From NCBI GenBank assembly GCA_026988355.1, contig JALSLK010000013.1:1-64000 (forward strand): 64,000 nucleotides of DNA, written 5' to 3'. The notes under the pieces are model-generated. The model had not been told where the DNA came from and did not search any database. It was given only the letters and a program-made list of their open reading frames with translations. The stretch comes from Flavobacteriaceae bacterium. Its GTDB lineage: Bacteria; Bacteroidota; Bacteroidia; Flavobacteriales; Flavobacteriaceae. How positions within the stretch are numbered: the stretch's first letter is position 1; every line of letters starts with the position of its first letter. Shown in pieces: positions 46,629-54,471 of the stretch. A program made the position numbers and the translations under genes.

Positions 46629-47438
46629 TTATAAGCAATTATGTTCGTGGTTCATATAAAAGAATCCTGTTCTTTTATTTAACAGATATGTCTTTTTTAA
46701 ATCTTCTTTAATTTTACTCCAGTCTTTTTTTTGGAGTAATTTTTTTATCCTATTTGGATTTATAAATCCTCCTATTAACATATATTCTCCATCTGGTTTC
46801 AATATCACGTAATAAAATTGATTTACATATTTAAAAAAATAATTTTTAATCAGTTTGTTTTTATCCTTTTTCCATGTAAAATTTGGAAATAATAATTCAT
46901 CATTTTCTCCATATCCATTATAATGAATTAAGTTTGTATTGTATTTTTTCTTATACTTTTTAATACATTTATTTATTCGTTTTGTTAAATATTTACGTCT
47001 TTTCAAAATTTTATTTTTTGACAGTTTTTTTATAACATACCATTTATCAACGTAATTATTTTCCCATTGTTTATTTACACTATCTAATTCTCTATTTTTA
47101 ATTTCAATGTTTTTCGTATAGTTCTCAAAAGTCTTTAGCGAATCTCTATAATGTAATATCGTTATTCCATCAAACTCTTCATTTCTATAAATTTCATTTT
47201 TTATTCTGTTATAATGGTATTTATTTAATTTTCCGAATTTATACTTATCATAAACAACATGAAAAATAGTATCTGATTCTGGCATTGTAATATGTATGCA
47301 TTTCAAAGCTACACGATTACATTTTCTTATATATGTACTTATGTCTATACTTTTTAAGTCTCTATTAAAATAGGCATTCACTTGCGAAAACATATAACCA
47401 TGAACACTTAAAAGTATTATTATTATTAACTTTTTCAT
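46629..47438 (-). CDS. Secreted hypothetical protein, paralogue family member 2 (269 aa)
   Basis: The same architecture as its downstream neighbour. Signal peptide (about 1-18, cleaved near MFSQ), paired cysteines in CNRVALKC, YDKYKFGKLNKY, a lysine/asparagine-rich middle, then YYVILKPDGEYMLIGGF and KKLLQKKDWSKIKEDLKK, with a penultimate Cys (HNCL). No enzyme motif is visible. Its AT content and lysine richness exceed those of neighbouring core genes, which may indicate acquisition or fast evolution. Its start lies 30 bp after the stop of the 85-residue member. Confidence 0.75.
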   Translation of the reverse strand: MKKLIIIILLSVHGYMFSQVNAYFNRDLKSIDISTYIRKCNRVALKCIHITMPESDTIFHVVYDKYKFGKLNKYHYNRIKNEIYRNEEFDGITILHYRDSLKTFENYTKNIEIKNRELDSVNKQWENNYVDKWYVIKKLSKNKILKRRKYLTKRINKCIKKYKKKYNTNLIHYNGYGENDELLFPNFTWKKDKNKLIKNYFFKYVNQFYYVILKPDGEYMLIGGFINPNRIKKLLQKKDWSKIKEDLKKTYLLNKRTGFFYMNHEHNCL

Positions 47439-47468
47439 ATAGTAATTGTGACTAAAATATAGATTTTA

Positions 47469-47726
47469 TTATTTTTCATATTTACAAACAGTTCTATTTT
47501 TAACGCTCCATTTTATCAAAAAATCATCTTTATATTCATTTAAAGATTTATCTAAATTCTCTATATAACTATTCCAATACTTTGCTCTTCGTATTTTTTT
47601 TATTTTTGGAAGTGACATCCTATTTTTATATTTAAAATAATTGCCATTTGGTCTTATAATAGCATTGGTTTGTGATGACATTTCAAACATTCCAAAAAAT
47701 AAAATTGAAAGTAATATATAGTTCAT
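47469..47726 (-). CDS. Short paralogue: signal peptide joined directly to the C-terminal block (85 aa)
   Basis: Residues 1-20 are a signal peptide (MSSQTNA at its end, like SQVNA in the next gene). Then comes IIRPNGNYFKYKNRMSLPKI and KKIRRAKYWNSYIENLDKSL, which aligns with the C-terminal block of the two larger neighbours (ILKPDGEYM..., IHANGEFFQ...), and a Cys near the end. The roughly 170-residue middle is absent. The frame is intact and a promoter box precedes it, so it is better read as an internal-deletion or minimal form than a dead fragment. Confidence 0.65.
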   Translation of the reverse strand: MNYILLSILFFGMFEMSSQTNAIIRPNGNYFKYKNRMSLPKIKKIRRAKYWNSYIENLDKSLNEYKDDFLIKWSVKNRTVCKYEK

Positions 47727-47742
47727 AAAATAACATTTTTAA

Positions 47743-47750
47743 CAAAAATA
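47743..47750 (-). promoter_or_regulatory. -7 promoter element of the paralogue-rlmH operon (TATTTTTG)
   Basis: Exact TAnnTTTG on the minus strand, 17 bp before the first paralogue start. The following genes are closely spaced to rlmH, so one transcript could cover all four. Confidence 0.5.
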
Positions 47751-47776
47751 CATTAATTTCGTAAAAAACTAAGTAA

Positions 47777-48637
47777 ATGATTTCAGAAGTACAATTTCAA
47801 GAAGAATTAGATATCCTAATTAAAAATGCTATTCGAGAAGATGTTGGAGATGGCGATCATAGTTCTCTAGCTTGTATTCCTAGTAACGCAAAAGGAAAAG
47901 CCAAATTATTAGTTAAAGATACTGGTATTATTGCTGGTGTTACATTTGCAAAACAAATTTTTAATTATGTAGATAGCAATCTAGAAATAGAAACTTTAAT
48001 TGAGGATGGTAGCAACGTAAATTATGGAGATATTGTATTTTATGTTTCTGGAAATTCGCAATCTATTTTAAAAGCCGAACGCTTGGTTTTAAATGCAATG
48101 CAACGTATGAGTGCTATTGCAACCAAAACAAGGTCTTTTATGGATTTACTAAAAGGCACTAAGACTAAGATTTTAGATACTCGAAAAACAACTCCTGGAA
48201 TTAGAGTTATTGAAAAATGGGCAGTAAAAATCGGTGGCGGAGAAAATCATCGTTTTGCTTTATATGACATGATTATGCTTAAAGATAATCATATCGATTT
48301 TGCTGGTGGTGTTATTAATGCGATTGAAAAAACGCAGACTTATTTAAAAGAGACCAAACGCAATTTAAAAATTATTGTGGAAGCTAGAGATTTAGATGAA
48401 ATTAAAAAAATACTAACTAAAGATAATATCCATCGTATTTTAATTGATAATTTTAATTATGAAGATACTAGAACTGCTGTTACTTTAATTGGTAATAAAT
48501 GTCAAACAGAATCTTCTGGTGGTATTAACGAAAAAACATTACGAAAATATGCAGATTGTGGCGTAGATTATATTTCGTCTGGTGCATTAACGCATTCTAT
48601 TTATAATATGGATTTAAGTCTAAAAGCAGTAGATTAA
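47777..48637 (+). CDS. nadC: Nicotinate-nucleotide pyrophosphorylase (carboxylating)
   Basis: Converts quinolinate and PRPP to nicotinate mononucleotide in de novo NAD synthesis. 286 residues, full length. Visible family motifs: REDVGDGDHSS near the N-terminus, LNAMQRMSAIATKTR, ILDTRKTTPGIRVIEKWAVKIGGGENHR (quinolinate and PRPP site, about 132-160), MLKDNHI, and the C-terminal ESSGGINEKTLRKYADCGVDYISSGALTHS. No nadA or nadB is adjacent. Confidence 0.97.
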   Translation: MISEVQFQEELDILIKNAIREDVGDGDHSSLACIPSNAKGKAKLLVKDTGIIAGVTFAKQIFNYVDSNLEIETLIEDGSNVNYGDIVFYVSGNSQSILKAERLVLNAMQRMSAIATKTRSFMDLLKGTKTKILDTRKTTPGIRVIEKWAVKIGGGENHRFALYDMIMLKDNHIDFAGGVINAIEKTQTYLKETKRNLKIIVEARDLDEIKKILTKDNIHRILIDNFNYEDTRTAVTLIGNKCQTESSGGINEKTLRKYADCGVDYISSGALTHSIYNMDLSLKAVD

Positions 48638-48680
48638 CCAAGTTGACATCAAAATAAGCCAAAAAATAAAATTGGTATTA
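48636..48680. repeat. Deletion derivative of the palindromic repeat family
   Basis: The left end ACCAAGTTGACATCAAAATAAGCC matches one arm tip of the 37627 element (ACCAACTCAACATCAAAATACGCT), and the right end AAATTGGTATT matches the other tip. About 115 bp of interior is missing. It overlaps the nadC stop. Its right-hand TTG lies exactly 19 bp before a TAnnTTTG box. Confidence 0.6.
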
Positions 48681-48701
48681 ATACTAAATTAACTATCTTT
48701 G
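48672..48701 (+). promoter_or_regulatory. Complete Bacteroidota promoter (TTG-N19-TATCTTTG)
   Basis: A -33 TTG at 48672-48674 and a -7 box at 48694-48701 are separated by exactly 19 bp, the best consensus match in the window. It lies 17 bp before the lipoprotein ATG. The TTG belongs to the tip of the repeat. Confidence 0.7.
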
Positions 48702-48718
48702 ATATAAACAGACGAATT

Positions 48719-49198
48719 ATGAAAAAAATAATTAGTTCCGTAATCATTGCCTTATTTTTATTTGCTTGTGCTTTAGAGTCCGAGTTTTCGCTTCCAAATA
48801 CAGAAAAAAACGACAAGCAACTAATTGGTACTTGGATTGCAAATGATGCTAGTGGCAAGTTAATTATATCGCAAAATAATGACAATCGTACGCTTTTAAT
48901 AAAAATTATTGATGATACAAATAAGGAAGAAATTCTCTCTAAAAATGCATTTAATAGCACTATTAATGGCTATAATATTCTAAATTTAGTACATGTAGAT
49001 AATGCTTCAAAAAAACAAATCACTACTTTTTATGGATACCGAATTACTAAAAATAAGCTTTCGTATGCGGAAGTAAATGATAAATTTACTGACCGAAAAT
49101 TTACTTCTTCGAAAGATTTATTATCCTATTTTAATGAAAATATAGATAAAAAAGGTTTTTTTAACGATTGGGAAACCCCAATGATTAAATCGGAATAA
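48719..49198 (+). CDS. Small lipoprotein with lipocalin-like pattern, 159 aa
   Basis: The lipoprotein signal ends in LFAC (Cys at about 17). The mature part begins with an unstructured stretch and then KQLIGTWIANDASGKLIISQ, a start common in small Bacteroidota lipocalin-like or DUF4488-type proteins, followed by alternating beta strands. No catalytic motif is visible and I assign no function. It has a full-consensus promoter upstream and ends 2 bp from the convergent pcm stop. Confidence 0.75.
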   Translation: MKKIISSVIIALFLFACALESEFSLPNTEKNDKQLIGTWIANDASGKLIISQNNDNRTLLIKIIDDTNKEEILSKNAFNSTINGYNILNLVHVDNASKKQITTFYGYRITKNKLSYAEVNDKFTDRKFTSSKDLLSYFNENIDKKGFFNDWETPMIKSE

Positions 49199-49200
49199 TT

Positions 49201-49845
49201 TTACTTCGATACATCTTTTAAAAAAGGTACAAATGAGAACGCATCAAACTCTTGTTTTTCGAATTCTTTTTCACTTTTACGAATAAATAAAGTCATTACT
49301 TGTGTTTTATCTCCAACTGGAATAACCAATCTACCTCCTATTTTTAATTGTGCCAATAAGGGTTTGGGCACAAATGGAGCTCCTGCTGTTACGATAATTC
49401 CATCAAAAGGTGCTATTTCTGGCAATCCTAAATAGCCATCTCCAAAAATCAATTTTTTAGCTACATATCCTAATTTTGGCAAAAAACTTTTTGTTTTAAT
49501 ATACAATTCTTTTTGACGCTCTATACTATATACTATTGCATTTAATGCGACTAAAACAGCAGTTTGATAACCAGATCCTGTTCCTATTTCTAAAATTTTA
49601 TCGTTTGCTTTAACTTGTAATAATTCCGTTTGAAACGCTACGGTATACGGTTGCGAAATTGTTTGTTCTGCTCCTATTGGAAATGCTTTATCTTTATATG
49701 CAAAATCTACGAAACTAGAATCCATAAATAAATGACGTGGTATTTTTGAAATGGCTTCTAATACCAGCACATCTTTAATGCCTTTATCTCTCAATATTTG
49801 AACCAACTGATTGCGTAAACCTTTATGTTTTAGTAAATCTTTCAT
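49201..49845 (-). CDS. pcm: Protein-L-isoaspartate O-methyltransferase
   Basis: Repairs isomerised aspartate in aged proteins by SAM-dependent methylation. 214 residues. Signatures: the substrate region PIGAEQTISQPYTVAFQTELL (about 56-76), SAM motif I ILEIGTGSGYQTAVL (about 84-98) and post-I SIERQKEL. The ridA gene lies 19 bp upstream on the same strand, and lptD beyond it, so the three may form an operon. The C-terminus matches the usual PCMT end. Confidence 0.95.
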   Translation of the reverse strand: MKDLLKHKGLRNQLVQILRDKGIKDVLVLEAISKIPRHLFMDSSFVDFAYKDKAFPIGAEQTISQPYTVAFQTELLQVKANDKILEIGTGSGYQTAVLVALNAIVYSIERQKELYIKTKSFLPKLGYVAKKLIFGDGYLGLPEIAPFDGIIVTAGAPFVPKPLLAQLKIGGRLVIPVGDKTQVMTLFIRKSEKEFEKQEFDAFSFVPFLKDVSK

Positions 49846-49864
49846 TTTTATGAGGATGGTTATT

Positions 49865-50245
49865 TTACTTTACTGCAATAACTGATATTTCAACATTTAC
49901 AAATAATGGTAGATTTGCTACTTCTACGGTTTCTCTTGCTGGTGCAGTTTCTGCTTTAAAATACTCTCCATATATGGCATTTATCTTAGAAAAATTATGC
50001 ATATCCGAAATAAATATGGTTGTTTTAAAAACATTTTCAAAGGTCATGTCGGCAGCTTTTAAAACAGCTTTTAAGTTTTCCATAACTTGTTTTGTTTCTA
50101 CTTCAATAGAATCGGCAACTAACTTTCCTGTTGCTGGATTAATTGCTATTTGTCCAGATGTATACAACATATTTCCAACCATTGTTGCTTGATTATATGG
50201 TCCTATTGGTTCTGGTGCATCTTTGGTGTAGATTATTTTTTTCAT
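49865..50245 (-). CDS. ridA: RidA family reactive-intermediate deaminase
   Basis: 126 residues, full length for the YjgF/YER057c/UK114 family. It begins with DAPEPIGPYNQATMVGNMLYTSGQIAINPATG and carries the catalytic Arg in AETAPARETVEVANLP (about 105). It hydrolyses reactive 2-aminoacrylate and related enamines from PLP enzymes. It lies between lptD and pcm on one strand with short gaps. Confidence 0.95.
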   Translation of the reverse strand: MKKIIYTKDAPEPIGPYNQATMVGNMLYTSGQIAINPATGKLVADSIEVETKQVMENLKAVLKAADMTFENVFKTTIFISDMHNFSKINAIYGEYFKAETAPARETVEVANLPLFVNVEISVIAVK

Positions 50246-50275
50246 ATAAAATTACTTTTTGTTATTATTTTTTTC

Positions 50276-52903
50276 TTAAAACAGTCTTTTATCTGGCACT
50301 TTATGTTGATCGTATTTTAAATCGCTTAATGCGGAAGCTTTTACTCCTATAAAAAGATAATAGGTAGAACGATTTCCTAAAGGAGTCCAATTAAAGGTCA
50401 TTCGCCAACTATCTAAATCTCTTGCAAACCCTAAAGTAGTATACGATAATCCTTTATCTTTTATATCGTATCCTGAGCTAAAATTTATGTTCCATTTTGG
50501 TGTTAATTCTACACTTCCGTTAAAACGAAGTGTATTTCGAGAAAATTCACTTTCTCTATTTCTATTGGAATATCCTATATTATAATTCAAATTTAATTTC
50601 CATGGAATTTTAGAATGGTATAATTTAACTTTTTTAGTTTCTGGTTGATTTGTTGTACTTGTTGTTCCTCTATTTTTATCTTTCAAATCGGCACCAAATT
50701 GTCCTTGCCCATTATCATTTGTAGATTCTGGCGTTTCTTTTTTATCCTTTTTTTTCTTAAATGTGTCATTAGAAAGATTAAAACTTGCCGTTAATCCTGC
50801 ATCGGTTAACCGAAATAAACTTCCTCCATTATTAATATTAAATGTATTTATTCTTCTTCCTCCTGCGGTTATTGCGTACGGATCTAGTGTTGCATTCAAA
50901 TTCAAATTTAACTCTTTAAATAATACAGTCGATGTTGTCATCCGCACTGGACTCCATTTTAAAGTATCTGCTTCTAAATTATAACTTGTTGTAAAATCAA
51001 AATTGTTTAATAACTTTAACTTTTTAGTTTTTGTAGAGTCTTTTCCTTTTACCTTGGCTTCAAAAGTGTTTCGTAATGCAATTCCTATATTCTGAGACAT
51101 ATTTCTATTTGGAGAACCATAAATTCCGCCATCAAATCTGGAATATTGTGTTGTATTTCCTAAGATATCGTTTTGCACATCGTCGTAATAGTAACTAAAG
51201 TCTGGTGTATATCCATACGAAATAGATGGTTTTAGAGTATGTCTAATTGCTTCTACTGCTCCTTTTTTAAACTTAAACATTCCATAGATTGTTGTTGATG
51301 CCGAAACACTTCCTGAATAATCTCTAAATGTTTTAAAGCCGTTTATTGTATCTGTTTCAATGGTATTTGTCGTTGGATTCCACTTCTTATCTATGGTTTT
51401 TAAATACCAAATATCTCTATAATTTACACTTGGTGATAGCGTAACGTATTTTAATGCTTTTATATTTGTACTAAGCGATATACTGTGTTTTAATCCTGTT
51501 TTTGCTTTTTCAAACATTCCTGCTTTAAAAAACTCATCGTCATTTGTTGTAATCTGATTTTGTAATGCCAAGGAATAGGTTAGCCCTATATTTTGAATTG
51601 GATTTTTTTTTGCGCCATTTTTTGGTGCAAACGGATACAATCTATCCATACCTATCGTTAAATTTGGTAAGGACATATTAATAACTTCTGTATTTGTATT
51701 TTGAGAGTGTGTTACTGCCAAATTCATATTAAACGGTGTTCCTACAAATTTTCTATAATACGATATGGATGAACTCAATGTATTATTTAAAAATCGTGGC
51801 GAACTCAATTCATTTAAAGATTGTTTAAAGAATTTACTAGATCCAAAATTAACAGATGCTGAAAATCGTGCATTTGGATTAGATTTTGCATCTTGATTAT
51901 GTCGCCAATTTACATGAAAACTATTTGTTTTACTATATCCTGACAATCCTCGTTGTCCTTCAATTAAATTTTCAAATCGTATTCCAAATCCTCCTCCAAA
52001 TCGGTATCGCAATTTATAATTAGAATCGAATCGTAAACCCCAACTTCCATTTGTGTAAATATCTCCAGTTACTGCTAAATCTACATAATCGCTAATTGCA
52101 AAATAAAACCCTCCATTTTGTAAAAAATAACCATTTCTATTGTCTCCATACGTTGGTAATAATATTCCAGAAGCTCTACCTTTTGTTAATGGTACATAAA
52201 AAAATGGTAATACTATTGGTGTTGGTACATCTGCTAAAAACAATTGCGATAATCCTCCAACTGCTTTTTTATTTGGCACAAATTTCACATTTTTTGTTCT
52301 AATAAAATAATCTCTTTTTTTCTTTTTGGATGTTGTTATCTCTGCCCTATTCATGTAAATGGTAGAATCATTTTCTCGCTTTGTTATTAAAGCATCTATA
52401 ATCATTCCGTCTTGTTCTGTTCTTGTTCCGTAAACAATTGCTTGTTTGGTTCTAAAGTTATAAACCAACGAATCTTGGAGAGATTCTTGTACGCCTTGCT
52501 TAAATTGTGGTTTTTGCGTATAGGCACCTGTACTATCGACTATACCTTTTGCATAAGCTAAATTTTTTCCGTAGTCTATTATGATAACACCAGATTTAAG
52601 TTCGATATCTTGAAAATACAATTCTGCTTCATTGTATAAAGTAGATATTCTCTTTTTTAAATCAATATCCTTATAATCTTTTGCTTTATCTGTTATGATG
52701 TCTTCTAATCGTTCCTTTTTTTGTATTGTAATACTATCTATTTTAATGGTATCTGTCTTAACTAATGCGTGTTCTTTTTTCGCAGCATCTATTTTTTTTG
52801 GCTTAAATACTCGCTGTTTCGGAATATCTTGCGCATGAGTAAAGTGCATTCCTAATAAAAAGGAAAAACTGAATAAAAGTATTTTGTTTATGCTTGTTTG
52901 CAA
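50276..52903 (-). CDS. lptD: LPS-assembly outer-membrane protein LptD-like (TTG start)
   Basis: 875 residues. Signal peptide (about 1-24, ending THAQ), a periplasmic OstA/LptA-like jellyroll part (about 80-210; IDYGKNLAYAKG, NFRTKQAIVYGTRTEQDG, ALITKRENDSTIYMN), then a long beta-barrel (about 215-875) beginning VPTPIVLPFFYVPLTKGRASGILLPTYG. It inserts LPS into the outer leaflet. The frame upstream has no ATG before a stop-free stretch ends, so TTG at 52903 is the best start. Divergent from the amidase gene, a neighbourhood common in this group. Confidence 0.88.
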   Translation of the reverse strand: MQTSINKILLFSFSFLLGMHFTHAQDIPKQRVFKPKKIDAAKKEHALVKTDTIKIDSITIQKKERLEDIITDKAKDYKDIDLKKRISTLYNEAELYFQDIELKSGVIIIDYGKNLAYAKGIVDSTGAYTQKPQFKQGVQESLQDSLVYNFRTKQAIVYGTRTEQDGMIIDALITKRENDSTIYMNRAEITTSKKKKRDYFIRTKNVKFVPNKKAVGGLSQLFLADVPTPIVLPFFYVPLTKGRASGILLPTYGDNRNGYFLQNGGFYFAISDYVDLAVTGDIYTNGSWGLRFDSNYKLRYRFGGGFGIRFENLIEGQRGLSGYSKTNSFHVNWRHNQDAKSNPNARFSASVNFGSSKFFKQSLNELSSPRFLNNTLSSSISYYRKFVGTPFNMNLAVTHSQNTNTEVINMSLPNLTIGMDRLYPFAPKNGAKKNPIQNIGLTYSLALQNQITTNDDEFFKAGMFEKAKTGLKHSISLSTNIKALKYVTLSPSVNYRDIWYLKTIDKKWNPTTNTIETDTINGFKTFRDYSGSVSASTTIYGMFKFKKGAVEAIRHTLKPSISYGYTPDFSYYYDDVQNDILGNTTQYSRFDGGIYGSPNRNMSQNIGIALRNTFEAKVKGKDSTKTKKLKLLNNFDFTTSYNLEADTLKWSPVRMTTSTVLFKELNLNLNATLDPYAITAGGRRINTFNINNGGSLFRLTDAGLTASFNLSNDTFKKKKDKKETPESTNDNGQGQFGADLKDKNRGTTSTTNQPETKKVKLYHSKIPWKLNLNYNIGYSNRNRESEFSRNTLRFNGSVELTPKWNINFSSGYDIKDKGLSYTTLGFARDLDSWRMTFNWTPLGNRSTYYLFIGVKASALSDLKYDQHKVPDKRLF

Positions 52904-53022
52904 TGCTTTAAATAGTATTTTTGTAAAATATGGCTCAATTTTTGAACTTTAAAGAACCAGTGCCCAAAAATAATTAAAATTAATTGATGTAAACGCAACA
53001 AAATACTAAAATTTCGCCAAAA

Positions 53023-54444
53023 ATGAATTACTTATTACGTATCGTATTTTTTATTTATGTTTTGTTTAATGTACAGGTTATCTCTGCACAAAATTCGGAA
53101 TTTAAAGTTGTTTTAGACGCTGGTCATGGAGGGAAAGACTCTGGTACTGTTGGTTTAAAAAGCTATAAAAATAATTACGAAAGTCATATTGCCTTAAAAG
53201 TAACGAAAAAAGTTGGCAAATTACTTAAAAGTCATGGAGACATTAAAACAATATATACTCGAAGTTCTGACAATACGTTTATTGAATTACATAAACGTGG
53301 AAAAATTGCTAATAAAGCAGATGCTAATTTATTTATTTCGATTCACTGTAATGCTGCTGGTAATAAAAATGCTTATGGAACTACTACCTATGTTTTAGGT
53401 ATGGGAAAAACGGCTAAAAATCTAGAGCTTTCTAAAAGAGAAAATGATGTAATCTTATTGGAAGACGATAGAGAAAAAAATTATAGTTACGATCCTAATT
53501 CTCAAGAATTTATTATAGGCCTAACTTTAATGCAAGAAGATTATTTAGATAAAAGTATTGAATTTGCTGGTATTGTTCAAGATAAGTTTGTTCGTGTTGC
53601 TAAAAGAAAAAGTCGTGGTGTTAATCAAGGTAATTTGGCCGTTCTATACGATTCCTATATGCCAAGTGTACTTATTGAAATTGGTTTTTTAACCAATAAA
53701 AATGAAGAGCGGTTTTTACATACCGATACTGGACAAAACAAAATTGCCAAAGCTATCTATAAGGCTATTATTACATATAAAAACCGATTAGACGATAATA
53801 GTATTGATGGTATTGAAGATGATGATACACGTACTAAAGAGGATTCCGTTTCTAGTAATACAACAGCTGCAAACATAACTTCGGATAAATATTATAGCAT
53901 TCAATTTGCTTCGAGCAGAAAAAGAATGAAAACAAAATCTTATAATTTTAGAGGTTTAAAAAATGTAACACGCAAAAAAATAGGAAAGATTTATAAGTAT
54001 TATTTTGGTAAAACATACGATAAAAATCATGCTAAAGAATTGCGAATTCAAGCAATTAACAAAGGGTATAAAGATGCTTTTATTGTTTCCTTTAAAAATA
54101 CTACTTCTTCGAAAGAGGCAAAAACTACCTCTACTACAAAGGTTACACCTAAGTCTGTGGTTCATAATAATTCAAATGTTTTTGAAGGTATTGATTTTAA
54201 AGTTCAAATTTCTTCTAGTAGAAAAAAAATCACTACAAAATCGTATAATTTTAGAGGCTTAAAAAATATTGAGCGTGTAAAAATTGGCAGACACTACAAA
54301 TACTATTATGGTAAAACTAGCGATTTTAATTTAATAAAAAAACTACATAAAGAATCTCTTAAAAAAGGATATAAAGGTGCTTTTATTGTTGCTATTAAAA
54401 ATGGTAAAAAAGTATCTATTACTAAGATTTTAAAAGGAGTGTAA
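53023..54444 (+). CDS. N-acetylmuramoyl-L-alanine amidase with two C-terminal SPOR-like repeats
   Basis: 473 residues. A signal peptide (about 1-22, ending ISAQ) precedes an Amidase_3 domain (about 28-250). Its zinc ligands are visible in VVLDAGHGGKDSGT (His), the Glu in NYESHIALKV and the His in LFISIHCNAA, and the catalytic Glu in PSVLIEIGFLTN. After a linker come two similar repeats of about 75 residues (YYSIQFASSRKRMKTKSYNF; FKVQISSSRKKITTKSYNF) ending GYKDAFIV/GYKGAFIV, as in SPOR domains that bind denuded septal glycan. It is probably the division amidase that splits daughter cells. Confidence 0.92.
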   Translation: MNYLLRIVFFIYVLFNVQVISAQNSEFKVVLDAGHGGKDSGTVGLKSYKNNYESHIALKVTKKVGKLLKSHGDIKTIYTRSSDNTFIELHKRGKIANKADANLFISIHCNAAGNKNAYGTTTYVLGMGKTAKNLELSKRENDVILLEDDREKNYSYDPNSQEFIIGLTLMQEDYLDKSIEFAGIVQDKFVRVAKRKSRGVNQGNLAVLYDSYMPSVLIEIGFLTNKNEERFLHTDTGQNKIAKAIYKAIITYKNRLDDNSIDGIEDDDTRTKEDSVSSNTTAANITSDKYYSIQFASSRKRMKTKSYNFRGLKNVTRKKIGKIYKYYFGKTYDKNHAKELRIQAINKGYKDAFIVSFKNTTSSKEAKTTSTTKVTPKSVVHNNSNVFEGIDFKVQISSSRKKITTKSYNFRGLKNIERVKIGRHYKYYYGKTSDFNLIKKLHKESLKKGYKGAFIVAIKNGKKVSITKILKGV

Positions 54445-54471
54445 TTTTTTTCTTTTATATTCCAAAAAACA

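Noticed and set aside
45858-47726. Toxin-immunity or polymorphic toxin reading of the three paralogues
   Set aside because: No toxin domain, no secretion-linked N-terminal module and no immunity-like partner; repeated signal peptides fit a secreted protein family better.
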